64,000 nt of DNA from JBMNCQ01 sp049366715 (lineage in GTDB: Bacteria; Bacillota; Peptococcia; Peptococcales; BICA1-8), in the NCBI GenBank assembly GCA_049366715.1, contig JBMNCQ010000009.1, positions 124,001 through 188,000 of the forward strand. Direction: 5' to 3'. Under the pieces are notes generated by a model. The model was not told where the DNA came from and made no database searches. It worked only from the letters and a program-made list of their open reading frames with translations. Made by a program: the position numbers and the translations under genes. Shown here piece by piece: positions 32,872 to 41,496 of the stretch. Position 1 is the stretch's first letter. Every line of letters begins with the position of its first letter.

Positions 32872-33502
32872 ACTAATATTAAGAAAAAAAATTAGTAATG
32901 TTTGTAGTTAAGATGTAATTTCCCTAGTCAATAATATAAGCAATTACTTCATCTATGCTGCACATTTCAACAAAAATACGCAACTAAGTAGTGTATAAGT
33001 GATGCTAATTGTAAATTTATAACAACTTGAGCTGAATAAAAATTGAATAAGTTTATTTTAATTTTCCAATAATTGAGAGAGGGGTACGTTTTTAGGCTAG
33101 TATTTTATTGAAATTCGTATAATTCAAACTGAAATTAGTCTATGAGCTACGATTTAAAATTTCATTCACATCTGCTTTAACGAATTCATTTGAAACTCGG
33201 AATGAGGACATTCCAAAAGCAGGCAGTATTTGTGCAAGCGAAAAAGTAATGTCTTTCTTGTAACAAAATTTAATAAATGATATATTAAATATCAAGAAAA
33301 TTATGCTTTTAGATATATTAAGCTTAGTATTTTTGGTTGCAAAATTTTGTAGGATTAGCTAGATGAATTTTCTTAGAAACATAGAAAAAACAGCTTAATC
33401 TCTGCAAATTTTCAGGACTTATCGCAAATACTAAAGATAGTGTATGGTATTTATTCCACTTGAGCTTACTTAAAGTATTGTCAGACTGGACGAGGTAATT
33501 TT
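32872..33502. other. AT-rich region with possible remnant, no supported gene
   Basis: About 630 bases of AT-rich DNA. On the - strand, 33280 to 33140 reads as KDITFSLAQILPAFGMSS, FRVSNEFVKADVNEILNR and a stop: a protein-like tail of about 45 residues without a start or RBS. Probably the decayed end of a lost gene. Nothing else recognisable. Confidence 0.4.
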
Positions 33503-34438
33503 ATGCGTTTAGAACAACTGCGTCATCTTATTGAAATTAATAAGCACAGGTCGATATCCGGTGCTGCGAAAGTACTTCTTATTAGTCAGCCTCAGCTCAG
33601 CAATTCTGTTAGGAATCTGGAGGAGGAATTAGGCTATAAGATTTTCCGCCGCAATAATGACGGCTTGGTTCCCACTAGTCAGGGCAGAGAAGTCGTAGCT
33701 TTGGCTCAGGAAATTATTAATTATGTCGGAGAAATAAAGGCCACGTCTGCTAGCTGTAGTGATTTGACCGGCAGTTTAAACGTCGCGCTGGGGCCGGACA
33801 TTTTTAATACTTTTGCTTCATTGTTGATTATTGGCTTTCATCAAGGATATCCTAATGTTAATTTAATCATTACGGAAGACCCTGCCTTAGAAATAATCGC
33901 AAAAGTAACAAAGAGGACCAGCACGCTGGGAATCATGGGATTACCCTATGGGGATGCCGGTATAATGTTGAAGTATCTCTTTGACAGCAGGAATCTAGCC
34001 TATGAAGAACTTTTTAAATATAATTATGTACTTGTCATGGGTGCAGGGCATCCTTTAGCGGTGAAAGACTCTGTCGGACTGTCCGATCTAAAGGAGCTGG
34101 TCTTTGTTGATTATCACAAGATTTGCGAAGAATTTCTCAGGCTGGTGGGTTTCTCGTTAAAAAAGAATCACTTGCTTACTGTTGACAATCGTGAAGTTTT
34201 TAAACATATTCTTGCTCTGAATTACGGAGTTAGTGTTTGTCCGGATTTATTTGCTTTTAATGAAATCTATTGTGAGCAAGGATTGCTTAACCTGCGGCCC
34301 GTTGAAGACATAACGGAAAAATTAGCGGCAACCGTTTACCTTATTTATTCAAAGGATGAGCCGCTGCCTTTTTTGGCAAAGCAACTTATTAAAGTAGTCA
34401 AGAAAGAAATGCAGGATTTGCAGGGCATATGTTTCTAA
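33503..34438 (+). CDS. LysR-family regulator (tandem copy 1)
   Basis: A 311-residue LysR protein. Winged helix-turn-helix at the N-terminus: MRLEQLRHLIEINKHRSISGAAKVLLISQPQLSNSVRNLEEELGYKIF in outline. The effector-binding domain (about 90-300) is a periplasmic-binding-protein-like fold. It lies 15 bases before a second LysR gene of similar length and domain order, and both precede the arylsulfotransferase-like/transporter genes, their probable targets. RBS GACGAGGT before ATG. The inducer is unknown. Confidence 0.92.
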   Translation: MRLEQLRHLIEINKHRSISGAAKVLLISQPQLSNSVRNLEEELGYKIFRRNNDGLVPTSQGREVVALAQEIINYVGEIKATSASCSDLTGSLNVALGPDIFNTFASLLIIGFHQGYPNVNLIITEDPALEIIAKVTKRTSTLGIMGLPYGDAGIMLKYLFDSRNLAYEELFKYNYVLVMGAGHPLAVKDSVGLSDLKELVFVDYHKICEEFLRLVGFSLKKNHLLTVDNREVFKHILALNYGVSVCPDLFAFNEIYCEQGLLNLRPVEDITEKLAATVYLIYSKDEPLPFLAKQLIKVVKKEMQDLQGICF

Positions 34439-34453
34439 GAAAGGGTAGTTCTC

Positions 34454-35365
34454 ATGCAGTTAGAGCATCTGGAAAAAATTGTTAAAATCGATGAACATAA
34501 ATCTTTTTCCAAGGCAGCGAAAGATCTGTTTATCAGTCAACCGTCATTAAGTGTTGCCGTAAAAACTTTAGAAAAAGAACTGGGGTATAGAATATTTAAA
34601 CGGGGCAGCAACGGGGTTGAGCCCACCCGGAAAGGGCAGGAGATTCTGGTGCTGGCTAAAAATATTTTAGAGCTGCAAGGGCAGGCCAAAATGATAATGA
34701 ACGGAAGACAGAAATTGGTTCGGAGCCTACAGATTGCTCTGCCTCCGGCTTTGGCCGGTACGATTACCCCCCGGCTTATTTTAAAATTCCGCCGTCTGTA
34801 TCCCGATGTGCAGTTACATATATTTGATAAACCGCCATACGAAATTGCGGAGATGATGGTTAAGGGCTTATGCTCAGTCGGCATCATAAGCAGTGAACTA
34901 AGTCAAGAAAATGAAATTTTGGAAATGCTGAATAAAAAAAATATCACTTACGAGGTTTTTTCGGGAAGCATATATTCCAGACTATTTGTTAATAGCAGGA
35001 ATCCTCTTGCCTGTAAGGATTCGGTAAATATAAAAGAATTACACGATTTTACAATTATTTCGTATAAAGATAATTATTTAAAAACATTTGGACGACAAGC
35101 AAAGGTTATTACCGTTAATGACTTTGAATTAATAAAAAAATTGCTCAAGGAAAATTTTGGAGTGGCTGTACTTCCGGAAATTATTGCTATCAATGATTTG
35201 TTTATAGAAAAGGGCATAATTAAGGTTATTCCCATTGATGATATGCGGGCCTTAGGTATAATTTACCTTCTCTATCCCAATAAAGAATTTCTGTCCCGTA
35301 TCGAAAGTGAATTGATTGATATTCTTAGGGAGTTAACTATTGAACTGATGTCTGAGGAAGCATAA
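34454..35365 (+). CDS. LysR-family regulator (tandem copy 2)
   Basis: A 303-residue LysR protein with the N-terminal DNA-binding motif HKSFSKAAKDLFISQPSLSV and VKTLEKELGYRIFKRG, then an effector domain. It is a paralogue of the gene just upstream. The two may have arisen by tandem duplication, and may bind as separate or mixed dimers. A strong terminator follows, so the sulfotransferase-like gene has its own promoter. RBS AGAAAGGGT before ATG. Confidence 0.92.
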   Translation: MQLEHLEKIVKIDEHKSFSKAAKDLFISQPSLSVAVKTLEKELGYRIFKRGSNGVEPTRKGQEILVLAKNILELQGQAKMIMNGRQKLVRSLQIALPPALAGTITPRLILKFRRLYPDVQLHIFDKPPYEIAEMMVKGLCSVGIISSELSQENEILEMLNKKNITYEVFSGSIYSRLFVNSRNPLACKDSVNIKELHDFTIISYKDNYLKTFGRQAKVITVNDFELIKKLLKENFGVAVLPEIIAINDLFIEKGIIKVIPIDDMRALGIIYLLYPNKEFLSRIESELIDILRELTIELMSEEA

Positions 35366-35389
35366 TATCTAGCCGGCGCCGGATAAAAT

Positions 35390-35432
35390 AACTAAGACCT
35401 GTGAAGGATAAGGTCTTAGTTCTTTTTATTTT
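35390..35432 (+). terminator. Terminator of the LysR pair
   Basis: AACTAAGACCT (35390-35400) pairs with AGGTCTTAGTT (35411-35421), then CTTTTTATTTT. Confidence 0.88.
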
Positions 35433-35464
35433 CTAAAGACTCCAGGAAGTTTTTGTGAAAATAA

Positions 35465-35521
35465 TTATGGATTATATATTTTTTCGTATATGAGCTATAA
35501 GCAAATCGGTATTATCCATAA
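35465..35521 (+). promoter_or_regulatory. Inverted repeat before the arylsulfotransferase-like gene
   Basis: TTATGGAT (35465-35472) and ATCCATAA (35514-35521) form 8-bp inverted arms 41 bases apart, ending 72 bases before the gene start. LysR regulators often use spaced dyads like this at target promoters. Possible -10 box TATAAT in GGTATATAATC near 35531-35541. Confidence 0.4.
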
Positions 35522-35593
35522 GATTTTTTTTGGTATATAATCATCAGTGCATTATGATTTTTATAAAAATTTTTTATTTAAGGAGGTTTTTTT

Positions 35594-37012
35594 ATGGGTC
35601 ATCCAACGGTTCATCCGGCAGGTGTGACAATTTATAACCCGGAGAAATGTTTTAACGGCTATACGATATTCCATGCCCAGGAAACGGGCGCGACTTTGAT
35701 TGATATGAACGGCGGCGTTGTGAATCTCTGGGAAGATTTGCTGGGATTCCCCAGTGTTTTATTAAAGGGCGGGTATGTGATCGGTAATTTAGGAGAAAGA
35801 AATACTAATTTCGGTTTTCAGGATCAGATAGATTTGGTTCAGGTGGATTGGGACGGCAATATCGTTTGGAAGTTTAACCAATTAGAATATGTCGAAGATC
35901 CCGGGGAAGAACCTCAATGGATGGCAAGACAGCACCATGATTTTCAGAGAGAAGGTAATCCGGTAGGTTATTATGTTCCTGGTATGGAAGCTAAAACTGA
36001 CGGAGGCAATACCTTGATTTTGTGCCATCACAACCTGTATAATCATGAAATTACGGATAAGAATTTACTTGATGATAAAATTATTGAAATTGACTGGCAA
36101 GGCAATATTATTTGGGAATGGACTTGTAATGAGCATTTTCATGAATTGGGGTTCAGTAATGCGGCTAAAAATGCTCTGTTTAGAGACCCGAATCAAACTA
36201 AAGGCGGCGCCGACTGGATGCATATCAACTGCATGGCCCCTTTAGGACCCAATAAGTGGTATGACTCAGGTGACGAACGGTTCCATCCGGATAATATTAT
36301 ATTAGATGGCCGGCAAACCAATATTATGGCCATTATCTCTAAAGAAACAGGTAAGATTGTTTGGAAGCTGGGACCTTATTTTGGTGATGAAGATGCCCAA
36401 AAGATCGGCCCGATTATTGGACAGCATCATACTCATATGATTCCTCAGGGTCTCCCCGGAGCAGGAAATATTTTGATTTTTGATAATGGCGGCTGGGCCG
36501 GTTATGATGTCCCCAATGAATTCTGTTCCACTGGCAATAAAGCCTTGCGCCGTGATCACTCCCGGGTGCTGGAAATTGATCCCACAACGATGAAGATTGT
36601 CTGGCAGTTTACCCCCAGAGAAATGGGGTGTTTGGAACCTTTTCATGCTTCTCATTTCTATAGCCCCTTTATTAGCAGTGCGCAAAGATTACCCAACGGA
36701 AATACTTTAATCACGGAAGGATCTGACGGACGCTTATTAGAAGTGACCGCTGACCATGAATTGGTCTGGGAATATATTTCTCCTTATTGGGGGCAGATAT
36801 TTCCGATAAATATGGTCTACCGGGCCTATAGATATCCGTATGATTATGTTCCCCAGTTGGAAAAGCCGGCAGAAGTGGCAATTGAACGCATTAGTGAAAT
36901 TGATTTTAGAATGCCGGGGGCTAAAGGTAAAGAACCGCAGAGAAGAGTTAAAGTAGCCGGTACGAAGGGTTATAAAGAAGTATTCGGATTCTGCGTGCAA
37001 ACAGAAGAGTAA
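35594..37012 (+). CDS. Arylsulfotransferase (ASST)-family beta-propeller protein, no signal peptide
   Basis: A 472-residue ASST-like protein. Propeller blades are visible as repeated IVWKF/IIWEW/IVWKL/IVWQF/LVWEY strands following DWDGN or similar turns. Histidines typical of the active site occur in RQHHDFQ, DWMHINCM and QHHTHMIPQG; RDHSRVLEIDP follows. Characterised bacterial ASSTs move sulfate from a phenolic sulfate ester to another phenol and are periplasmic. This one has no signal sequence, so it is probably cytoplasmic. RBS AAGGAGG, 7-8 bases before ATG. A DASS transporter follows and two LysR genes precede, suggesting an inducible uptake-and-conversion module. Other hydrolase or lyase activity is possible. 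Confidence 0.82.
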   Translation: MGHPTVHPAGVTIYNPEKCFNGYTIFHAQETGATLIDMNGGVVNLWEDLLGFPSVLLKGGYVIGNLGERNTNFGFQDQIDLVQVDWDGNIVWKFNQLEYVEDPGEEPQWMARQHHDFQREGNPVGYYVPGMEAKTDGGNTLILCHHNLYNHEITDKNLLDDKIIEIDWQGNIIWEWTCNEHFHELGFSNAAKNALFRDPNQTKGGADWMHINCMAPLGPNKWYDSGDERFHPDNIILDGRQTNIMAIISKETGKIVWKLGPYFGDEDAQKIGPIIGQHHTHMIPQGLPGAGNILIFDNGGWAGYDVPNEFCSTGNKALRRDHSRVLEIDPTTMKIVWQFTPREMGCLEPFHASHFYSPFISSAQRLPNGNTLITEGSDGRLLEVTADHELVWEYISPYWGQIFPINMVYRAYRYPYDYVPQLEKPAEVAIERISEIDFRMPGAKGKEPQRRVKVAGTKGYKEVFGFCVQTEE

Positions 37013-37025
37013 GATAATGAAAAGC

Positions 37026-37062
37026 AGCATATCAACAGGTAATCACCCTGTTGATATGCTGA
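37026..37062 (+). terminator. Long hairpin after the ASST-like gene
   Basis: A perfect 15-bp stem, CAGCATATCAACAGG (37026-37040) with 37048-37062, loop TAATCAC. The tail is A-rich rather than T-rich, so it may be an mRNA-stabilising stem or a leaky terminator before the transporter gene. Confidence 0.55.
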
Positions 37063-37127
37063 AAATATTAAATTACTTTAGCGCCGGCCGGTCAATATCT
37101 ATAAAAGAGCGTGACCTTCGATACGAT

Positions 37128-37157
37128 TGTGCTAATTTTCACGTTTGGATTAGCACA
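37128..37157 (+). promoter_or_regulatory. LysR-type operator candidate before the DASS transporter
   Basis: Inverted arms TGTGCTAAT (37128-37136) and ATTAGCACA (37149-37157), 12 bases apart, 65 bases before the transporter start. Size and symmetry fit a regulator site for one of the two LysR proteins. Confidence 0.4.
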
Positions 37158-37221
37158 TTGCTGATTGTGCCCTGATATATTCTGCCCATTTGCTATCTAT
37201 ACATTAAAAGGAGGAAAGAAA

Positions 37222-38709
37222 ATGACTGAATTAAAAACAGCCGATAAAACGGCCGGATTAAAAACAGGCAATAAACTGGAGTTTAATTGCGAATTAAAAA
37301 AATTAGCAATTTTCCTGGTTATTGTTGCCATAGGCTGGTTAATGCCTGCCTTAGGCAGTATCACAACAATTGGAGTCAGAGTTCTTTTTGTTTTTATTGC
37401 CATTGTTTATGGATGGAGTGCGAGCTCTGAAATCTGGCCGAGTTTGTTGGCTGTATTATTGCTCCCTTTTACCGGAGCAATTACGTTTCCTCAATTGATA
37501 GGGTCAGGCTGGGGGACAGATGTCGGTTTATTTATGATTATGCTGTTTGTTTTACTTAGATTTTTGGAAGAACAGGGTGTCAGTCAATATCTGACTGCCT
37601 GGCTATTAAGCCGGAGATTTCTACAAGGTCATCCGTGGCGTTTTCTCTTCATGCTGTTTCTGGCAGCTTATCTAGTAGCCAGTTTGATTCATATTTTCGT
37701 AGGTGTATATCTTGTTTGGGGGATTGTCTACAGTTTAGTTAACGCTCTTGGTTATAAACCTTTTGATAAATTCCCAACCGTACTGATTTTCGGAGTCGTC
37801 TTAATGGGTGCCCTTAGTTTAAGTGCAATGCCGTGGGGCGCTAATTCTATTGTACTTTTGGCCTTTTTTACAAATATGTTAGGGAATGGCGTTGATATCG
37901 GGAAGTACCTCATATACACGCTCCCCTTAGGTTTGGTGTCTATTATGACATATTTATTGATGTGTAAATTTATCTTCCGTCTTGATGTCAGTGCGTTGAA
38001 AAATATGGACGGTGACTTTATCAATACTGAGGATTTAAAACTAACAACTGCTAAAAAAATCGCCTTGGGCGCACTGGCTGCATTTATTATTATTTTGCTA
38101 ACGCCGACATTACTGCCCAAAACCTGGGCAGTTACTGAGTCGTTAAGCTCGATGGGATATACTGGGAAAATAATTCCGATTTTCGTTGTTTTAGCTATGA
38201 TTAGAGTAGATCATAAACCAATTTTTAGTTTTGTTCAGTTAGCGGCAAAAGGGGTAAATTGGAGGATGATGGGCATACTTATTGTTGTGCTTCCTCTGGG
38301 TGTCTGCCTTAATAATGAAGCTACAGGGCTTGCCGCATTTTTATCCCAATCCCTGCTCCCGATCTTTAATGGCATGTCTCCTCTGGCCTTTTTAGTTGGG
38401 ATTACGGTAGTAACGATTGTACTAACGAATTTCTTAGCCAATATGCCGGTAGCTATGCTTTTAATGCCGGTAGCTGTTAATGGAGCGGCCTCTTATGGCA
38501 TTAATCCGGAACAGATTGGGTATCTGCTTATTGTAGCGTGCACTCTGGCCTGGATGACACCGGCTGCATCTCCTGCCGGGATGCTGTTATTTTCCAATAA
38601 AGAATGGCTTTGTCCCAAGGATATTTTTAAATTCGGCATTCCTACAATGATCTGTATAGCGATTATCATTCTTTTGGTCAACTATTTCTGGCTGGGCTTA
38701 TTTTATTAG
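37222..38709 (+). CDS. SLC13/DASS-family anion transporter
   Basis: A 495-residue membrane protein with about 12 segments, related to the DASS (dicarboxylate/sulfate:Na+) and ArsB/NhaD group of the IT superfamily. Both repeat halves show the re-entrant-loop style motifs SLSAMPWGANSIVLLAFF and NFLANMPVAMLLMPVAV, and AWMTPAASPAGMLLFSN near the end. Substrates of the family are sulfate or carboxylates. Next to an ASST-like gene, an aromatic sulfate or carboxylate anion is a reasonable guess. AAAAGGAGG precedes ATG 37222; a longer frame from 37165 has no RBS. Confidence 0.82.
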   Translation: MTELKTADKTAGLKTGNKLEFNCELKKLAIFLVIVAIGWLMPALGSITTIGVRVLFVFIAIVYGWSASSEIWPSLLAVLLLPFTGAITFPQLIGSGWGTDVGLFMIMLFVLLRFLEEQGVSQYLTAWLLSRRFLQGHPWRFLFMLFLAAYLVASLIHIFVGVYLVWGIVYSLVNALGYKPFDKFPTVLIFGVVLMGALSLSAMPWGANSIVLLAFFTNMLGNGVDIGKYLIYTLPLGLVSIMTYLLMCKFIFRLDVSALKNMDGDFINTEDLKLTTAKKIALGALAAFIIILLTPTLLPKTWAVTESLSSMGYTGKIIPIFVVLAMIRVDHKPIFSFVQLAAKGVNWRMMGILIVVLPLGVCLNNEATGLAAFLSQSLLPIFNGMSPLAFLVGITVVTIVLTNFLANMPVAMLLMPVAVNGAASYGINPEQIGYLLIVACTLAWMTPAASPAGMLLFSNKEWLCPKDIFKFGIPTMICIAIIILLVNYFWLGLFY

Positions 38710-38745
38710 TGTTTAAGCCTGCAGGCGGAAAGACTAATAATAAAA

Positions 38746-38784
38746 AAAGGCGTATCAATTTTTGTTTTTGATACGTCTTTATGT
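38746..38784 (+). terminator. Terminator of the DASS transporter gene
   Basis: AAAGGCGTATCAA (38746-38758) pairs with TTGATACGTCTTT (38768-38780), one G-U pair. Confidence 0.82.
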
Positions 38785-38835
38785 TTAGTAATTGCATTAT
38801 TTAAGTATCAATAAATTCGGAAAGGAGGAACGACC

Positions 38836-39258
38836 ATGGCTGAAGTTGATAAAAAACAGTTGGAAGAGCTTACTTTTGCCGGTGACATTTTCTATCATGT
38901 TGAACATACCTGGGTTAAAGTAGAGGGAGAAGAAGCCAGAATTGGGATTAGCGATTATGCACAAGATCAGTTGGGAGAAATAATCTTTATTGAATTGCCT
39001 GCTGTTGGGGATGAATACAAGCAGGGTGAGGTATTTGGGCAAGCAGAATCTGCGAAAACAGTGTCTTCCCTTTATATGCCGATAAGTGGAAAAATAATAG
39101 CGCTGAATGAAGAACTGGAGGATGACCCGGAGATCGTGAATCATAGTCCTTATGAGAAGGGCTGGATGATTGTTGTTGAGCCCCAAAACCTAAAGGAAGC
39201 GGAGCAGCTGCTTTCTAAAGATGGTTATGTCGGTATGCTAAAGGACGACCGGCAGTAA
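38836..39258 (+). CDS. GcvH-like lipoyl-carrier protein, orphan
   Basis: A 140-residue protein of the glycine-cleavage H type: HTWVKVEGEEARIGISDYAQDQLGEIIFIELP, then the lipoylation site GQAESAKTVSS with the acceptor Lys, and GWMIVVEP. The N-terminal extension (about 15 residues) is slightly longer than in standard H proteins. No gcvT, gcvP or lpd gene is nearby; such orphan H proteins can be general lipoyl carriers, as in lipoate relay or sulfur metabolism. It is 38 bases before a glutaredoxin-fused protein, its likely partner. RBS AAAGGAGG. Confidence 0.9.
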   Translation: MAEVDKKQLEELTFAGDIFYHVEHTWVKVEGEEARIGISDYAQDQLGEIIFIELPAVGDEYKQGEVFGQAESAKTVSSLYMPISGKIIALNEELEDDPEIVNHSPYEKGWMIVVEPQNLKEAEQLLSKDGYVGMLKDDRQ

Positions 39259-39296
39259 AGCTTTAATTTAAGGTACTAATTTAGGAGTGATTCAAC

Positions 39297-40133
39297 ATGG
39301 ATGTTACAATTTATACGGCAACAGGCTGTGCCCGTTGTAAGATAGTAAAAAGTTTTATGAATGAACAAAACATTACTTTTCTCGAAAAAGATATGAAGGC
39401 AGAAGGTAAAGAAGATTTTCAGGCATTTTATAAAGCAAATCGTCATGGGATTTTCCGCGGACCTGACGGCATAGAATTCCCCATTATTACAGACGGTAAA
39501 GAAATCCGGCAAGGAATAGGTGCCGCAATTGCTTATCTGCATTCCGGAAGAAAACTGGAGGGATTTTTTAGTGTAGGTACCCTCCATAAAGAATGGGTCG
39601 ATGGTATTCATATCTCCGGCGGCCGTCTTGAGCATGCCGATCGTTTTATTGAAGTATTAAGTTATTTAAAAGGAAACAACCTGAAATTACAGATAGATAC
39701 CACCGGTCAACACAGTGAAATTCTGCAAAAAGTATTTGCAAAAGGTTTGGCAGATGTCGTTATTGTAAATCTTCCGGGATCACCAAAACTATATTCTCAA
39801 ATCTTAGGGACAGATGTGGAAAGAGAAGATATTAAAAAGACCATAGCTACTGCAATTCAATTTCCGGAATATAAAATTCAGACAACCGTTGTCCCGGTTA
39901 AAGGGGATAATGGTGAATATCGTTATTTAACTCCGGATGAAATTGGGGAAACTGCTAAGTTAATAAGTGAAGCAACAGGTAGTAATAAGATACCCTATCT
40001 AATCAAAAGATTTAATCCTCCGGGGAATAAGGCTGAAGAAGCAGGCTTGCCGGCATCCCTGACAGCAACACAACTGCTTAGTTACAGAGCGCGGGCCCGG
40101 GCTTTTCAAGTCTTTACAGAAATTGAAAAATGA
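39297..40133 (+). CDS. Glutaredoxin fused to a radical-SAM-like barrel lacking the cluster motif
   Basis: A 278-residue protein. N-terminal glutaredoxin/thioredoxin-like domain (about 1-83) with CARC at 12-15, IEFPIIT cis-Pro segment and GAAIAYL. The C-terminal part (about 95-270) reads like the later half of a radical-SAM activating enzyme: GIHISGGRLEHADRFIEVLS, LKLQIDTTGQ, ADVVIVNLPGSPKLY, QTTVVPVKG. No CxxxCxxC motif exists; C12 and C15 are the only cysteines. So the domain is probably not a radical enzyme and may be a binding or scaffold version. Paired with the lipoyl-carrier gene upstream, it may act in dithiol exchange with a lipoyl arm. RBS TAGGAGTGA before ATG. Confidence 0.75.
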   Translation: MDVTIYTATGCARCKIVKSFMNEQNITFLEKDMKAEGKEDFQAFYKANRHGIFRGPDGIEFPIITDGKEIRQGIGAAIAYLHSGRKLEGFFSVGTLHKEWVDGIHISGGRLEHADRFIEVLSYLKGNNLKLQIDTTGQHSEILQKVFAKGLADVVIVNLPGSPKLYSQILGTDVEREDIKKTIATAIQFPEYKIQTTVVPVKGDNGEYRYLTPDEIGETAKLISEATGSNKIPYLIKRFNPPGNKAEEAGLPASLTATQLLSYRARARAFQVFTEIEK

Positions 40134-40172
40134 TTGGGGCGGGATACCCGGATCAAATCATGAATATATTTT

Positions 40173-40206
40173 GCCTAAAGCTGTCTTCAGCTTTAGGCTT
40201 TTTTGT
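40173..40206 (+). terminator. Terminator after the glutaredoxin-fusion gene
   Basis: GCCTAAAGCTG (40173-40183) pairs with CAGCTTTAGGC (40188-40198), loop TCTT, then T6. Confidence 0.9.
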
Positions 40207-40295
40207 ATAAAAAACCACCTGCTTTGCATCAGATCCAATTTGTTTTCCGTGGATTTATGAAGCAATGCTCGTTTTATTATAAATACAGGAACATG

Positions 40296-41240
40296 TTACT
40301 TTTGAATTAAGTCGTTAAGTTTTCTGCTTTGGTTATAAACATATGTGCCGATGCGATTATTTGTATTGTTATGAACATGATTTCTTTCCTGTTGTTTATA
40401 TTCTTTGTCCTGTGCATGTTTTTCTTGCCGTGCAACGACTTCTTCAGGAGTAGTAATATTATTGTTATGCCAGTCCTGTAAGGTTTTATCCATATATTTC
40501 CAACTGGGGTTTGAGGTAGTGGATGAGGCGATTGTTGCAGCATAGAGAATTAATTCATGACTCAGTTTCCATTGTTTGTTCCACTTTAGATAATATTCTT
40601 TATCACTTTCGGTAGGTGCATTACGCTGCCCCAGGTATTGTTTTACTTCTCTTATTTTATGCACAGTGTAATTAACCTGTTTTTTAAACTCCGCAAAGCT
40701 ATGAATATCTGTAACTTGCGAACCAAAAGCCATTTTGGCAAAGAAAGAGAATTTATAGAGGTGGCGGCACTCTTTATCATAAAAAAGAAACATTTCTGTC
40801 AGTAATTCATACGACCATCCATATCTTTGCATAACTTCGCTTAGCTCAGCTTTATCCTTAACACTTAAAAATTTCGCTGTCTTTTTTTCCAGGGATTTGA
40901 TAAATTCTGAATAGGTCATGCCGTCATTATTTTTTTCCAGGTTTATCTCTACAGGAGTATCACCCATGGTCTTAGAAATAAGGTCAAACATGGGTGAAAG
41001 ATCGATCATTTGGGCTTCTTTATTCCAGCGTATTAAATTTTTGGCGGCTAAAGCTTTAGCTGCCGAGACTGCATAATGATCCTTTTTATCGATATTATTT
41101 ACTCCAATGTATAGAAGATAGGTAAGTTTACCTATATCATCAAAAGTAAGACCCAGGGGCTCCATAAAACCAAATAAGTTATTAGGTATGCTCGTACTTC
41201 CGCCTTCTAAAAACCATGCGGTGAAGTTCTTTTTGGGCAT
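40296..41240 (-). CDS. DnaD-domain replication initiation protein
   Basis: A 314-residue protein with a winged-helix-like N-terminal part (about 20-90) and two DnaB_2/DnaD-type regions. The last is ELILYAATIASSTTSNPSWKYMDKTLQDWHNNNITTPEEV, which carries the YxxxI..W signature. DnaD/DnaB-type proteins help load the replicative helicase at origins in Firmicutes. It is divergent from a DnaC/DnaI-type ATPase. GGAGT lies 7 bases before ATG 41240, favoured over GTG 41249, which overlaps the RBS. Confidence 0.85.
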   Translation of the reverse strand: MPKKNFTAWFLEGGSTSIPNNLFGFMEPLGLTFDDIGKLTYLLYIGVNNIDKKDHYAVSAAKALAAKNLIRWNKEAQMIDLSPMFDLISKTMGDTPVEINLEKNNDGMTYSEFIKSLEKKTAKFLSVKDKAELSEVMQRYGWSYELLTEMFLFYDKECRHLYKFSFFAKMAFGSQVTDIHSFAEFKKQVNYTVHKIREVKQYLGQRNAPTESDKEYYLKWNKQWKLSHELILYAATIASSTTSNPSWKYMDKTLQDWHNNNITTPEEVVARQEKHAQDKEYKQQERNHVHNNTNNRIGTYVYNQSRKLNDLIQK

Positions 41241-41496
41241 TTTGATCACTCCTTTATAGTCCCGCGATATTATGTCTATTTAAAATTATAGCAAAGCGTT
41301 GTTTAGTTCTAAATTCTATATTTATTTAAAATAAACCTTTAAATAATATTAATTAAAATGATAATGCCGGGTGAATGTGTTCATGAAGAGGCCGGAAGAG
41401 AAAGGCCCCGGATACATTTTTTTGAATAATACTTTCATTATTTATTTTGAAATTTTTTCGTATTTTTGTTTTAATATAAAAGAAGGAGGGATGCTG

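Noticed and set aside
38836..39258. Complete glycine cleavage system
   Set aside because: Only the H-protein-like gene is present; no gcvT, gcvP or lpd is nearby.
39297..40133. Active radical-SAM enzyme
   Set aside because: The CxxxCxxC motif is missing; the only two cysteines form the glutaredoxin CxxC.
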